Part shown: piece by piece, positions 5,148-10,826 of the stretch
Layout: the number at the start of each line of letters is the position of its first letter
Numbering within the stretch: the first letter of the stretch is position 1
DNA from: Pseudomonadota bacterium
GTDB lineage: Bacteria > Pseudomonadota > Alphaproteobacteria > Rhizobiales > Rhizobiaceae
Assembly (NCBI GenBank): GCA_023428515.1
Contig: JAEYXI010000694.1
Location: 1-10,826 of the forward strand
Direction of reading: 5' to 3'
Length of the DNA stretch: 10,826 nt
Program-made: the position numbers and the translations under genes
Notes under the pieces: model-generated
Seen by the model: only the letters and a program-made list of their open reading frames with translations
Databases searched by the model: none
Told to the model about the DNA's origin: nothing

Positions 5148-7145
5148 ATGTCGAACGTTTCCCTGAAATTCCCCGATGGTTCCGTGCGCGACTACGACGC
5201 CGCCACGACGGGTGCCGCGCTTGCTGAATCGATCTCGAAATCGCTGGCGAAGAAGGCCGTCGCCTATGTGCTCGATGGGACCCTGCGCGACCTCAGTGAC
5301 CCGATCGGACGCTCGGGCAGCGTCGAGATCGTCACCCGCGACGATCCGCGCGCGCTCGAACTGATCCGCCACGACACCGCCCATGTGCTCGCCGAAGCCG
5401 TGCAGGAACTGTGGCCCGGCACGCAGGTGACGATCGGTCCGGTCATCGACAACGGCTTTTACTACGACTTCGCGCGCAATGAGCCGTTCACGCCCGAGGA
5501 TTTCCCGGTCATCGAGAAGAAGATGCGCGAGATCATCGGCCGCAACAAGCCCTTCACCAAGGAGGTCTGGGACCGCGACCGTGCGAAAAAGGTCTTCCGC
5601 GACAAGGGCGAGGCCTACAAGGTCGAGCTCATCGACGCGATCCCCGAGGACCAGGATCTCAAGATCTACTACCAGGGCGACTGGTTCGACCTCTGCCGCG
5701 GCCCGCACATGGCCTCGACCGGCCAGATCGGCAACGCCTTCAAGCTGATGAAGGTAGCCGGCGCCTACTGGCGCGGCGACGCCAACAACCCGATGCTGAC
5801 GCGCATCTACGGCACGGCCTGGGCCGACCAGGCTGAGCTCGACCAATACATCCATATGCTTGAGGAGGCCGAGAAGCGCGATCACCGCAGGCTTGGCCGC
5901 GAGATGGATCTCTTCCACTTCCAGGAGGAGGGGCCGGGCGTCGTCTTCTGGCACGCCAAGGGCTGGAAGATGTTCCAGAACCTGATCGCCTATATGCGCC
6001 GCCGGCTCGGCGACGACTACCAGGAGGTCAACGCCCCGCAGGTGCTCGACAAGAGCCTGTGGGAGACCTCGGGACACTGGGGCTGGTACCAGGAGAACAT
6101 GTTCGCGGTGAAATCCGCGCATGCTTTCACTCATCCCGAGGACCCGGAGGCAGACCAGCGCATTTTCGCGCTGAAGCCGATGAACTGCCCCGGCCATGTG
6201 CAGATATTCAAGCATGGGCTGAAGTCCTATCGGGACCTGCCGATCCGGCTGGCCGAGTTCGGCAGCGTGCATCGCTACGAGGCGTCGGGCGCTTTGCATG
6301 GTCTGATGCGCGTGCGCGGCTTCACCCAGGACGACGCGCACATCTTCTGCACGGAAGAGCAACTCGAGGCGGAGATCCTGAAGATCAACGACCTGATGAT
6401 GTCGGTCTATGCCGATTTCGGCTTCGACGATGTGGTGGTCAAGCTCGCCACGCGCCCGGAGAAGCGCGTCGGCACCGATGCCGCCTGGGATCATGCCGAG
6501 GACATCCTGCGGCGCGCGCTGGCCAGGATGGCGCGCGAGGACAACCGCATCAAAACCGGCGTCAACGAAGGCGAGGGCACGTTCTACGGCCCGAAGTTCG
6601 AATATACGCTGAAGGACGCGATCGGCCGCGAATGGCAGTGCGGCACGACGCAGGTCGATTTCAACCTGCCGGAGCGTTTTGGCGCCTTCTACATCGGCTC
6701 CGACTCGGAGAAGAAGCAGCCTGTCATGGTCCACCGCGCCATCGCAGGCTCGCTGGAGCGGTTCCTCGGCATATTGATCGAGAGCCATGCGGGCCAGATG
6801 CCGCTATGGTTCGCGCCGGTGCAGGCGGTGGTCGCGACGATCACTTCGGACGCCGACGATTATGCGCGCGAGGTCGTAGCCAGGCTGAAGGATGCGGGGC
6901 TTTCCGTCGAGATCGACCTGCGCAACGAGAAGATCAACTACAAGGTCCGCGAGCACAGCCTGGCCAAGGTGCCGGTCATTCTTGTTTGCGGAAAGCGCGA
7001 GGCGGAGGAGGGGACGGTGAACATCCGCCGTCTCGGCTCGCGCGACCAGCAGTCGATGCCGCTTTCAGCCGCGATCGAGGCCCTGGTCGACGAGGCCACC
7101 CCGCCGGACATCAAGCGCAAGCGCGTCGCGAAAATGGCTGCATGA
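5148..7145 (+). CDS. thrS: Threonyl-tRNA synthetase
   Basis: ThrRS charges tRNA-Thr with threonine and removes mischarged serine, in the cytosol. The 665-residue product is full length for the family. Its order is a TGS domain (about 1-62), an editing domain (about 65-225) with HDTAH (His75, His79) and CRGPH (Cys183, His187), a class II catalytic core (about 245-545), and an anticodon-binding domain (about 555-650). In the core, motif 2 is [20 protein letters not shown], and the zinc ligands are Cys347 (MNCPGH), His398 (DDAHIFC) and His529 ([13 protein letters not shown]), matching Cys334, His385 and His511 of the E. coli enzyme. A short Lys/Arg-rich C-terminal tail follows. ATG 5148 is supported by AGGAG at 5137-5141, six bases upstream. 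It is apparently monocistronic, with a long leader on one side and an intrinsic terminator on the other. No disruption was seen. Confidence 0.99.
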   Translation: MSNVSLKFPDGSVRDYDAATTGAALAESISKSLAKKAVAYVLDGTLRDLSDPIGRSGSVEIVTRDDPRALELIRHDTAHVLAEAVQELWPGTQVTIGPVIDNGFYYDFARNEPFTPEDFPVIEKKMREIIGRNKPFTKEVWDRDRAKKVFRDKGEAYKVELIDAIPEDQDLKIYYQGDWFDLCRGPHMASTGQIGNAFKLMKVAGAYWRGDANNPMLTRIYGTAWADQAELDQYIHMLEEAEKRDHRRLGREMDLFHFQEEGPGVVFWHAKGWKMFQNLIAYMRRRLGDDYQEVNAPQVLDKSLWETSGHWGWYQENMFAVKSAHAFTHPEDPEADQRIFALKPMNCPGHVQIFKHGLKSYRDLPIRLAEFGSVHRYEASGALHGLMRVRGFTQDDAHIFCTEEQLEAEILKINDLMMSVYADFGFDDVVVKLATRPEKRVGTDAAWDHAEDILRRALARMAREDNRIKTGVNEGEGTFYGPKFEYTLKDAIGREWQCGTTQVDFNLPERFGAFYIGSDSEKKQPVMVHRAIAGSLERFLGILIESHAGQMPLWFAPVQAVVATITSDADDYAREVVARLKDAGLSVEIDLRNEKINYKVREHSLAKVPVILVCGKREAEEGTVNIRRLGSRDQQSMPLSAAIEALVDEATPPDIKRKRVAKMAA

Positions 7146-7151
7146 GAATAG

Positions 7152-7182
7152 GCGCCGGGCTTCAATCCCGGCGTCTGTTTTT
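7152..7182 (+). terminator. Intrinsic terminator of thrS
   Basis: GCGCCGGG (7152-7159) pairs with CCCGGCGT (7167-7174; seven Watson-Crick pairs and one G-U) around a 7-base loop, followed by a five-U run at 7178-7182. It begins seven bases after the thrS stop codon. The convergent secreted-protein gene ends at 7184, immediately beyond it. Read leftward the hairpin lacks a U-run, so it would terminate mainly thrS. Confidence 0.9.
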
Positions 7183-7183
7183 G

Positions 7184-7471
7184 TCAGCAGGTCCGAGGCG
7201 TGCCTGACGTCGAGAGCGGGCAGCGCGGCTTCATCACCGGCACCTCGATGCGAGGCTTTCGCTGGATCGCCAGGCTGTCGATCTCACGGTTGAATTGCTG
7301 CCGCTGTTGAAAGTTCTCCCGCTGCTGGCGGCTCTGCAGCGTCTGCAACTGGCCTGAGTTCAGCATAGGTCCGACAACGATTGGCCTGTCTTGCGCGAAG
7401 GCAGCCGACAGCGGCAATGTCATCAAAATTGCCGTGATGACCGCGGCCGAATTTTTGCGGTGTGTGCTCAT
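7184..7471 (-). CDS. Small exported Gln/Arg-rich protein of unknown function
   Basis: I do not recognise a named family. The 95-residue product begins with a clear Sec signal peptide: basic STHRKN, hydrophobic AAVITAILMTLPL, then SAAFA-QD with cleavage likely after Ala26. The mature part of about 69 residues has a Gln/Arg-rich stretch (LQTLQSRQQRENFQQRQQFN) likely to form an extended helix or short coiled coil. It is followed by a Pro-containing tail and two cysteines, Cys84 and the very last residue Cys95, suited to a disulphide in the periplasm. Neither ATG 7471 nor the in-frame ATG 7492 has a good ribosome binding site. I chose 7471 because it gives the more normal signal peptide. It runs the same way as the Tyr-rich exported protein upstream, but a likely terminator separates them. 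Codon usage and the signal peptide support a real gene. Confidence 0.72.
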   Translation of the reverse strand: MSTHRKNSAAVITAILMTLPLSAAFAQDRPIVVGPMLNSGQLQTLQSRQQRENFQQRQQFNREIDSLAIQRKPRIEVPVMKPRCPLSTSGTPRTC

Positions 7472-7525
7472 ATCAGAATAGTTAGTGCGCATTGCTGCGA
7501 TACCCAATAGCTGCAGATGCAAACC

Positions 7526-7554
7526 AAGAGTCCCGCTTCGCAGGCAGGACTCTT
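7526..7554 (-). terminator. Probable terminator of the Tyr/Gly-rich exported protein gene
   Basis: AAGAGTCC (7526-7533) and GGACTCTT (7547-7554) are perfect 8-bp inverted arms around a 13-base loop, starting about 15 bases after the stop codon at 7570. On the leftward transcript the stem is followed by a short, imperfect U-rich stretch (GGUUUGC), so termination may be partial. It lies between two leftward genes and would separate their transcripts. Confidence 0.55.
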
Positions 7555-7569
7555 CCTTGCCCTGCTAGC

Positions 7570-8082
7570 TCAGCATTGTCCCGCATCCGCCAGTCGCTGC
7601 GTGCAGGTGATGTCGTTACGGTAGCGCCCGTTCGCGCCATCCCGATAGCCGTCGCGGTAGCCTTGCCTGTAGGCGGATCCTCTAGGTGGATAGTAGACCC
7701 TGGAAGGCGCGTAGTAGCGTGGCGCGTAATAACGCGGCGCATAATAGCCGTCGTCGTAGTAACCGCCGTAATAGCGGTTGCCGTAATATCCGCCGTAATA
7801 GCTGTTGCTATTCGCGATGGCTCCGCCGATCAGCGCGCCGGCGACGAAGGCCCCGGCCGGATACCACCAACCATCGTAGTTGCGATAGCCGTGCCTGTAA
7901 TTCCGGTAGCCCCTATAGCCACGGTAGTATCTATCGCGGACAAGTGTAACGTCGGATTGTGTGGAGACCGTCTTTGGCAGGAAGATCGGCGCCGCGTTGG
8001 CCTGGCCGCCCTGAAAGGTCCCTGATGCGACGAAAGCCACGGCAAACGCGGCCGCGGCTAGACCTGTAACAAGCTTTCTCAT
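7570..8082 (-). CDS. Exported Tyr/Gly-rich protein with glycine-zipper segment
   Basis: The 170-residue product starts [20 protein letters not shown], a Sec signal peptide probably cut after QANA (residue 30). The N-terminal half resembles BA14K-type rhizobial proteins as I remember them: APIFLPK, then [33 protein letters not shown] (71-90). The last of these is a small-residue hydrophobic segment of glycine-zipper type that could insert in a membrane. The C-terminal BA14K signature, however, is absent. Instead there is a very Tyr-rich region with three YYAP repeats (113-126), a [12 protein letters not shown] stretch, and an end with Cys160 and Cys170, the latter the final residue. It is likely a periplasmic or cell-envelope protein; its function is unknown. 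ATG 8082 is well supported by GAGGA seven bases upstream. It diverges from folP across a 98-bp gap containing an inverted repeat. Confidence 0.85.
   Translation of the reverse strand: MRKLVTGLAAAAFAVAFVASGTFQGGQANAAPIFLPKTVSTQSDVTLVRDRYYRGYRGYRNYRHGYRNYDGWWYPAGAFVAGALIGGAIANSNSYYGGYYGNRYYGGYYDDGYYAPRYYAPRYYAPSRVYYPPRGSAYRQGYRDGYRDGANGRYRNDITCTQRLADAGQC
7706..7750. repeat. Three tandem 15-bp coding repeats
   Basis: Units at 7706-7720, 7721-7735 and 7736-7750 share GGCGCRTARTARC, with drift in the last bases. They encode, on the leftward strand, the YYAPR-type pentapeptide repeats of the Tyr-rich exported protein. Further degenerate CCGTAATA units at 7767-7800 encode more Tyr-rich sequence. 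Because each unit is 15 bp, gain or loss would keep the frame and change only the repeat number. Confidence 0.7.
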
Positions 8083-8120
8083 TGCGATGTCCTCGCTGAA
8101 GCCCGGGTCCCTCCACCACA

Positions 8121-8144
8121 AACGATACAACATTCGGTATTGTT
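8121..8144. promoter_or_regulatory. Inverted repeat in the divergent gap before folP
   Basis: AACGATAC (8121-8128) and GTATTGTT (8137-8144) are inverted arms matching at seven of eight positions around an 8-base spacer. They lie in the 98-bp gap between the leftward Tyr-rich exported protein gene and rightward folP, in an AT-richer stretch. The position suits an operator for one or both genes. No convincing -35/-10 pair could be assigned on either strand. Confidence 0.3.
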
Positions 8145-8180
8145 CCGCATCAGCCTCTTTCGATGCATGGGAGAAATGAC

Positions 8181-9020
8181 GTGAGGCAATGGCAGCTCGC
8201 TCACGGTCGGCAGCTCGATCTCGGCGCTAAAGCGCAACTCATGGGCATTCTGAATGTCACCCCGGACAGCTTTTCCGACGGCGGAGAGTTCAGCGAGCAG
8301 GAGCGGGCTGTGGAGCACGGGCGTCTCATGGCATCCGATGGGGCCGCGATCATCGATGTCGGCGGCGAGTCCACCAGGCCGGGCGCCTCTTCGGTCTCTG
8401 CGCGCGAGGAACAGGCGCGGATCCTGCCTGTCATCGAAGCGCTGGCAGCGGCGGGCGATTTCGTCATTTCGGTCGACACGTACCGGGCCGAGACGGCAAG
8501 GCTGGCGGTGGCGGCCGGCGCGCATATCGTCAACGACGTGCACGGCCTGCAGCGCGAGCCCGACATCGCGCAACTGGCGGCCGAGACGGGCGCGGGCCTC
8601 GTCATCATGCACACCGGGCGCGACCGAGAGCGGCTTCCCGACGTCATCGCCGACGAGTTCAGTTTCCTGGAACGATCACTGGAGATCGCGCGGCAAGCCG
8701 GCGTACGAGACAGGCAGATCGTGCTCGATCCCGGTTTTGGCTTCGCCAAGCGCAGCGAGGAGAATCTCCAGCTCATGGCGCGCTTCGGTGAACTTCAGGC
8801 GCTGGGTTTCCCGCTGCTTGTCGGCACCTCGCGCAAGCGCCTGCTCACCGATATCGAGGGCGGCGACAAGAAGGCCCGAGACGCGGGAACGGCTGCGACC
8901 AGCGTCATTCTCAGGTTGAAAGGCGCGGCGATCTTCCGGGTACACAATATCGCGGCGAACAAGGACGCGCTGGCCTTCGCCGACGCCATGCTGGAGCGCG
9001 AGAAGAGGTCAGACGGTTAA
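8181..9020 (+). CDS. folP: Dihydropteroate synthase
   Basis: FolP condenses dihydropterin pyrophosphate with p-aminobenzoate to dihydropteroate in folate synthesis; it is the sulphonamide target. The 279-residue TIM-barrel product has every expected loop: [17 protein letters not shown] at 21-37 (Asn25), [11 protein letters not shown] at 59-69, [10 protein letters not shown] at 97-106 (Asp99), [10 protein letters not shown] at 114-123 (Asn118), LDPGFGFAK at 182-190 (Asp183), GTSRKRLL at 215-222 (Lys219), and IFRVHNI at 251-257 (Arg253, His255). GTG 8181 is chosen because GGGAGA sits six bases upstream. An in-frame ATG at 8163 would add six residues but has no ribosome binding site. No folB or folK follows: the 3' end overlaps the convergent pqqE by 12 bp. 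folE, an earlier step, is at the far end of the window. Confidence 0.97.
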   Translation: MRQWQLAHGRQLDLGAKAQLMGILNVTPDSFSDGGEFSEQERAVEHGRLMASDGAAIIDVGGESTRPGASSVSAREEQARILPVIEALAAAGDFVISVDTYRAETARLAVAAGAHIVNDVHGLQREPDIAQLAAETGAGLVIMHTGRDRERLPDVIADEFSFLERSLEIARQAGVRDRQIVLDPGFGFAKRSEENLQLMARFGELQALGFPLLVGTSRKRLLTDIEGGDKKARDAGTAATSVILRLKGAAIFRVHNIAANKDALAFADAMLEREKRSDG

Positions 9021-10169
9021 AGCAGGATCGGACTTCGCCGGCGAGGTGCTCGCCGGCTGCGGCATGCCGCCGATGCGGCGATAGACGAAGCCCTCCTGTC
9101 CCGGCGCCTCATTGCCGGCGGGGCGGCCCGACTTGGCGACCGCTGCCATGCTGGCATGCAGCGGCGACTTGATGCAGGCAGGATCGGTCGCCGCGGCGTC
9201 GCCGGCGATCGCCATCGCCTGGCAGCGGCAGCCGCCCCAGTCGATCTCGCGGCGGTCGCAACTCCGGCATGGCTCCAGCATCCAGTCGGTGCCGCGGAAC
9301 GCGTTGAAAGCAGGCGAATCCGTCCAGATCTCGCGAAGCGTGCGGGGACCGAACTGCTCGAAGGTTAGCGATGTGATCGTCTGCGCCGCATGGCAAGGTA
9401 GCACGGTGCCATCAGGCGCCACCATGAAGGCGTCGCGCGCCCAGCCGCCCATGCAGGGCTTTGGATAGGTGGCGAAATAGTCGGGCGGGACGAAGTCGAT
9501 GTTCAGGATGCCGACGAGCCGTTCGCGCGCCTCCTCGACGATCTCGGCCTGGCGCTCGACGGAGGCGCGGTCGGGCATCAGCGCATCGCGATTGACCAGC
9601 GCCCAGCCGGCATACTGGACATTGGCGATTTCCAGACGCTCGGCGTCGAGCGACAGCGCCAGCTCGATGAATTCAGGCACTTCCTCGATGTTGTGGCGGT
9701 GGATGGGCGCGTTGATGGTGAGCGGCAGGCCGGCGTCGCGCGCGCGTCGCGCCGTTTCCAGCTTCTTCTCGTGGCTTCCCTGGTGGTTGCCTATGCGGGC
9801 CGTGGTGGCCGCGCGGGCGCCCTGGAAGCTCAGTTGCAGATGATCGAGTCCCGCTTCGGCGAGCGCCTCGATCCGCCCTTCGGCGATGCCGACGCCGGCG
9901 GTGATCAGGTTGGTGTAGACGCCGCGACGCGAGAGCCCTGCCACCAGTTGCTCGAGGTCGCGGCGCAAAGTCGGCTCGCCGCCCGAGAGGTGGATCTGGA
10001 GCACGCCGAGATCGGCCGCCTCGTCGAAGAGGGCAAGCCAGGCTTCGGTGTCGAGCTCCCGGTTGGCCTTTAGAAGTTCGGTCGGGTTGGAGCAATAGGC
10101 GCACTGCAGCGGGCAGCGGTGCGTCAATTCCGCCAGCATGCCGATCGGGGGGAGGAGGGGCTCGCTCAT
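9009..10169 (-). CDS. pqqE: PqqE, radical SAM peptide glutamate-tyrosine cross-linking enzyme
   Basis: PqqE makes the carbon-carbon bond between Glu and Tyr of the precursor peptide PqqA, delivered by PqqD, at the start of pyrroloquinoline quinone synthesis. The 386-residue product has the radical SAM motif CPLQCAYC (Cys19, Cys23, Cys26) and GGEP at 63-66. Its C-terminal SPASM region has Cys239, Cys259, Cys301, Cys304, Cys314, Cys316 and Cys332 for auxiliary iron-sulfur clusters. With a constant offset of nine these line up with the Methylorubrum enzyme as I remember it, and Asp310 falls on its unusual Asp cluster ligand. After the last cysteine is an extension of about 50 residues, Ala/Pro/Gly-rich, perhaps longer than usual. 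ATG 10169 overlaps the pqqD stop (ATGA), and GGTGA precedes it within pqqD. An open frame upstream of this ATG is only a shadow of pqqD. All catalytic residues seen are intact. Confidence 0.97.
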   Translation of the reverse strand: MSEPLLPPIGMLAELTHRCPLQCAYCSNPTELLKANRELDTEAWLALFDEAADLGVLQIHLSGGEPTLRRDLEQLVAGLSRRGVYTNLITAGVGIAEGRIEALAEAGLDHLQLSFQGARAATTARIGNHQGSHEKKLETARRARDAGLPLTINAPIHRHNIEEVPEFIELALSLDAERLEIANVQYAGWALVNRDALMPDRASVERQAEIVEEARERLVGILNIDFVPPDYFATYPKPCMGGWARDAFMVAPDGTVLPCHAAQTITSLTFEQFGPRTLREIWTDSPAFNAFRGTDWMLEPCRSCDRREIDWGGCRCQAMAIAGDAAATDPACIKSPLHASMAAVAKSGRPAGNEAPGQEGFVYRRIGGMPQPASTSPAKSDPALTV

Positions 10170-10462
10170 AGCTTCACCAGCAGCTTGTCGGACCACTCCT
10201 GGAAGAAGGCGGTGACGTCGGCCGCTACGTCCTCTTCCGGCGCATTGTATTCGCTGGCAAGGTCGGCGACGATCTTGCCGACGGAAGAGCGTCCGTCGCA
10301 GCGGCGCAGGATTTCGAGGCTGATCTCGTTCGGCCAGAACACCTTTTCGGGCGACAGGACGGCGAAGGCCTGGCGGACGGGATCGTACTGGATGCGCACA
10401 TGCCTTGGCAGCGCCGGCACGGCCTGCGGCGAAACCATTGCTCGTTCGCGCAGCGCTGTCAT
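10166..10462 (-). CDS. pqqD: PqqD, PqqA peptide chaperone (RiPP recognition element)
   Basis: PqqD binds the PqqA precursor peptide and presents it to PqqE. The 98-residue product matches the family in length and content: LPRHVRIQYDPVRQAFAVLS, then EKVFWPNEISLEILRRCDG and a helical C-terminus (VGKIVADLASEY, DVAADVTAFFQEW, DKLLVKL). This is the winged-helix-like recognition fold reused in many peptide-modifying pathways. ATG 10462 is chosen because it overlaps the pqqC stop by four bases (ATGA). Its own TGA overlaps the pqqE ATG in the same way. Both overlaps imply translational coupling in a pqqC-pqqD-pqqE operon. PqqD is a separate protein here, not fused to PqqC as in some methylotrophs. 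Confidence 0.95.
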   Translation of the reverse strand: MTALRERAMVSPQAVPALPRHVRIQYDPVRQAFAVLSPEKVFWPNEISLEILRRCDGRSSVGKIVADLASEYNAPEEDVAADVTAFFQEWSDKLLVKL

Positions 10463-10826
10463 GTCGCCGGCTCCTCCGGCTGGAATGCGCCGGGCGGAAT
10501 GTTGCCCTTTTCGCCATAGGCATGCTGAAGCGCATCCAGCATGGCCCATAGTATATCGCACTTGAAAACAAGGGCGTCGATCGCCGCCTGCTGCCGCTCC
10601 GGCGTGTCGGCATGCTGAAGGACATAGGCGAGCGCGAAGTCGGCATCGCGCGAAGCCTGCTCGGGCCGCTTGCTGAAATAGGCCAGCGTGCCCTCGGTGA
10701 TGTAGTCGTATTTGGCGAGCATCGCCGGCACCCGCTCGCCGATGATGACAGGCGAGAACAGTTCCGTCAGCGACGATGCGACAGCTTCGAGCAGCGTGCG
10801 GTTGGCGCAGAAGGAGAGGTACGCGC
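10459..10826 (-). CDS. pqqC: PqqC, pyrroloquinoline-quinone synthase, 5' end beyond window
   Basis: PqqC is a cofactorless oxidase that performs the final ring closure and eight-electron oxidation giving PQQ. About 121 C-terminal residues of roughly 250 are visible, from the right edge to TGA at 10459. Recognisable segments in order are YLSFCANRTLLEAVASSLTE, LFSPVIIGERVPAML, TEGTLAYFSKRPEQASRD, ALVFKCDILWAMLDALQHAY and NIPPGAF. The Tyr and Arg of AYFSKR and the Lys of FKCD correspond to active-site residues of the Klebsiella enzyme as I recall them (Tyr175, Arg179, Lys214). It overlaps pqqD by four bases. pqqA and pqqB would be expected further right, outside the window. Confidence 0.95.
   Translation of the reverse strand, partial: AYLSFCANRTLLEAVASSLTELFSPVIIGERVPAMLAKYDYITEGTLAYFSKRPEQASRDADFALAYVLQHADTPERQQAAIDALVFKCDILWAMLDALQHAYGEKGNIPPGAFQPEEPAT

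Noticed and set aside
5106..6788. 560-codon open frame on the minus strand inside thrS
   Set aside because: It lies antisense to a full-length, motif-complete ThrRS. Such frames arise from high GC third positions, and it has no ribosome binding site or recognisable domain.
6059..7207. 382-codon frame-shifted ORF on the plus strand over the 3' half of thrS
   Set aside because: It is the second frame of thrS and is Arg/Gly/Ala-rich with no family features.
10170..10646. Upstream extension of the pqqE frame over pqqD and pqqC
   Set aside because: PqqE homology starts at the ATG at 10169, coupled to the pqqD stop; the extension merely shadows pqqD and the end of pqqC.

Overview
The window is GC-rich chromosomal DNA of an alphaproteobacterium. 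It most resembles the Rhizobiales, and I would guess a Mesorhizobium or other Phyllobacteriaceae relative. This rests on the style of the HisI, FolE, YidD, ThrRS and FolP proteins, the Tyr/Gly-rich secreted protein typical of rhizobia, and remembered gene neighbourhoods. No mobile element, tRNA, rRNA or CRISPR array was seen, and I found no defence system or obviously new multi-gene system.

Left part (1-1792): hisI (histidine biosynthesis, cut by the left edge) and folE (GTP cyclohydrolase I) run leftward. Diverging from folE is a NifU/IscU-like gene running rightward. Its product keeps two scaffold cysteines, but the third is replaced by Ser.

Accessory-looking middle (1725-4028): a leftward GcvA-like LysR regulator has its 3' end inside the NifU-like gene, antisense. 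Next come an unrecognised 55-codon ORF with good expression signals diverging from it, and a leftward luciferase-like flavin oxidoreductase with its own intrinsic terminator. From memory, related genomes keep the NifU-like gene, yidD and thrS close together, so this block looks inserted.

Core block (4170-7182): yidD (membrane protein insertion factor) converges on an unrecognised conserved-looking small gene, their stop codons sharing a TTAA. A 280-bp intergenic region with a tandem 23-bp operator-like repeat follows. Then comes thrS, complete with editing domain and intrinsic terminator.

Right part (7184-10826): two leftward genes for small exported proteins, both ending in a spaced cysteine pair, are followed by rightward folP (dihydropteroate synthase). 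folP overlaps tail to tail with a leftward pqqC-pqqD-pqqE operon for pyrroloquinoline quinone synthesis. That operon is translationally coupled through two ATGA overlaps, and pqqC runs off the right edge. folE and folP are two separate steps of folate synthesis, at the two ends of the window.
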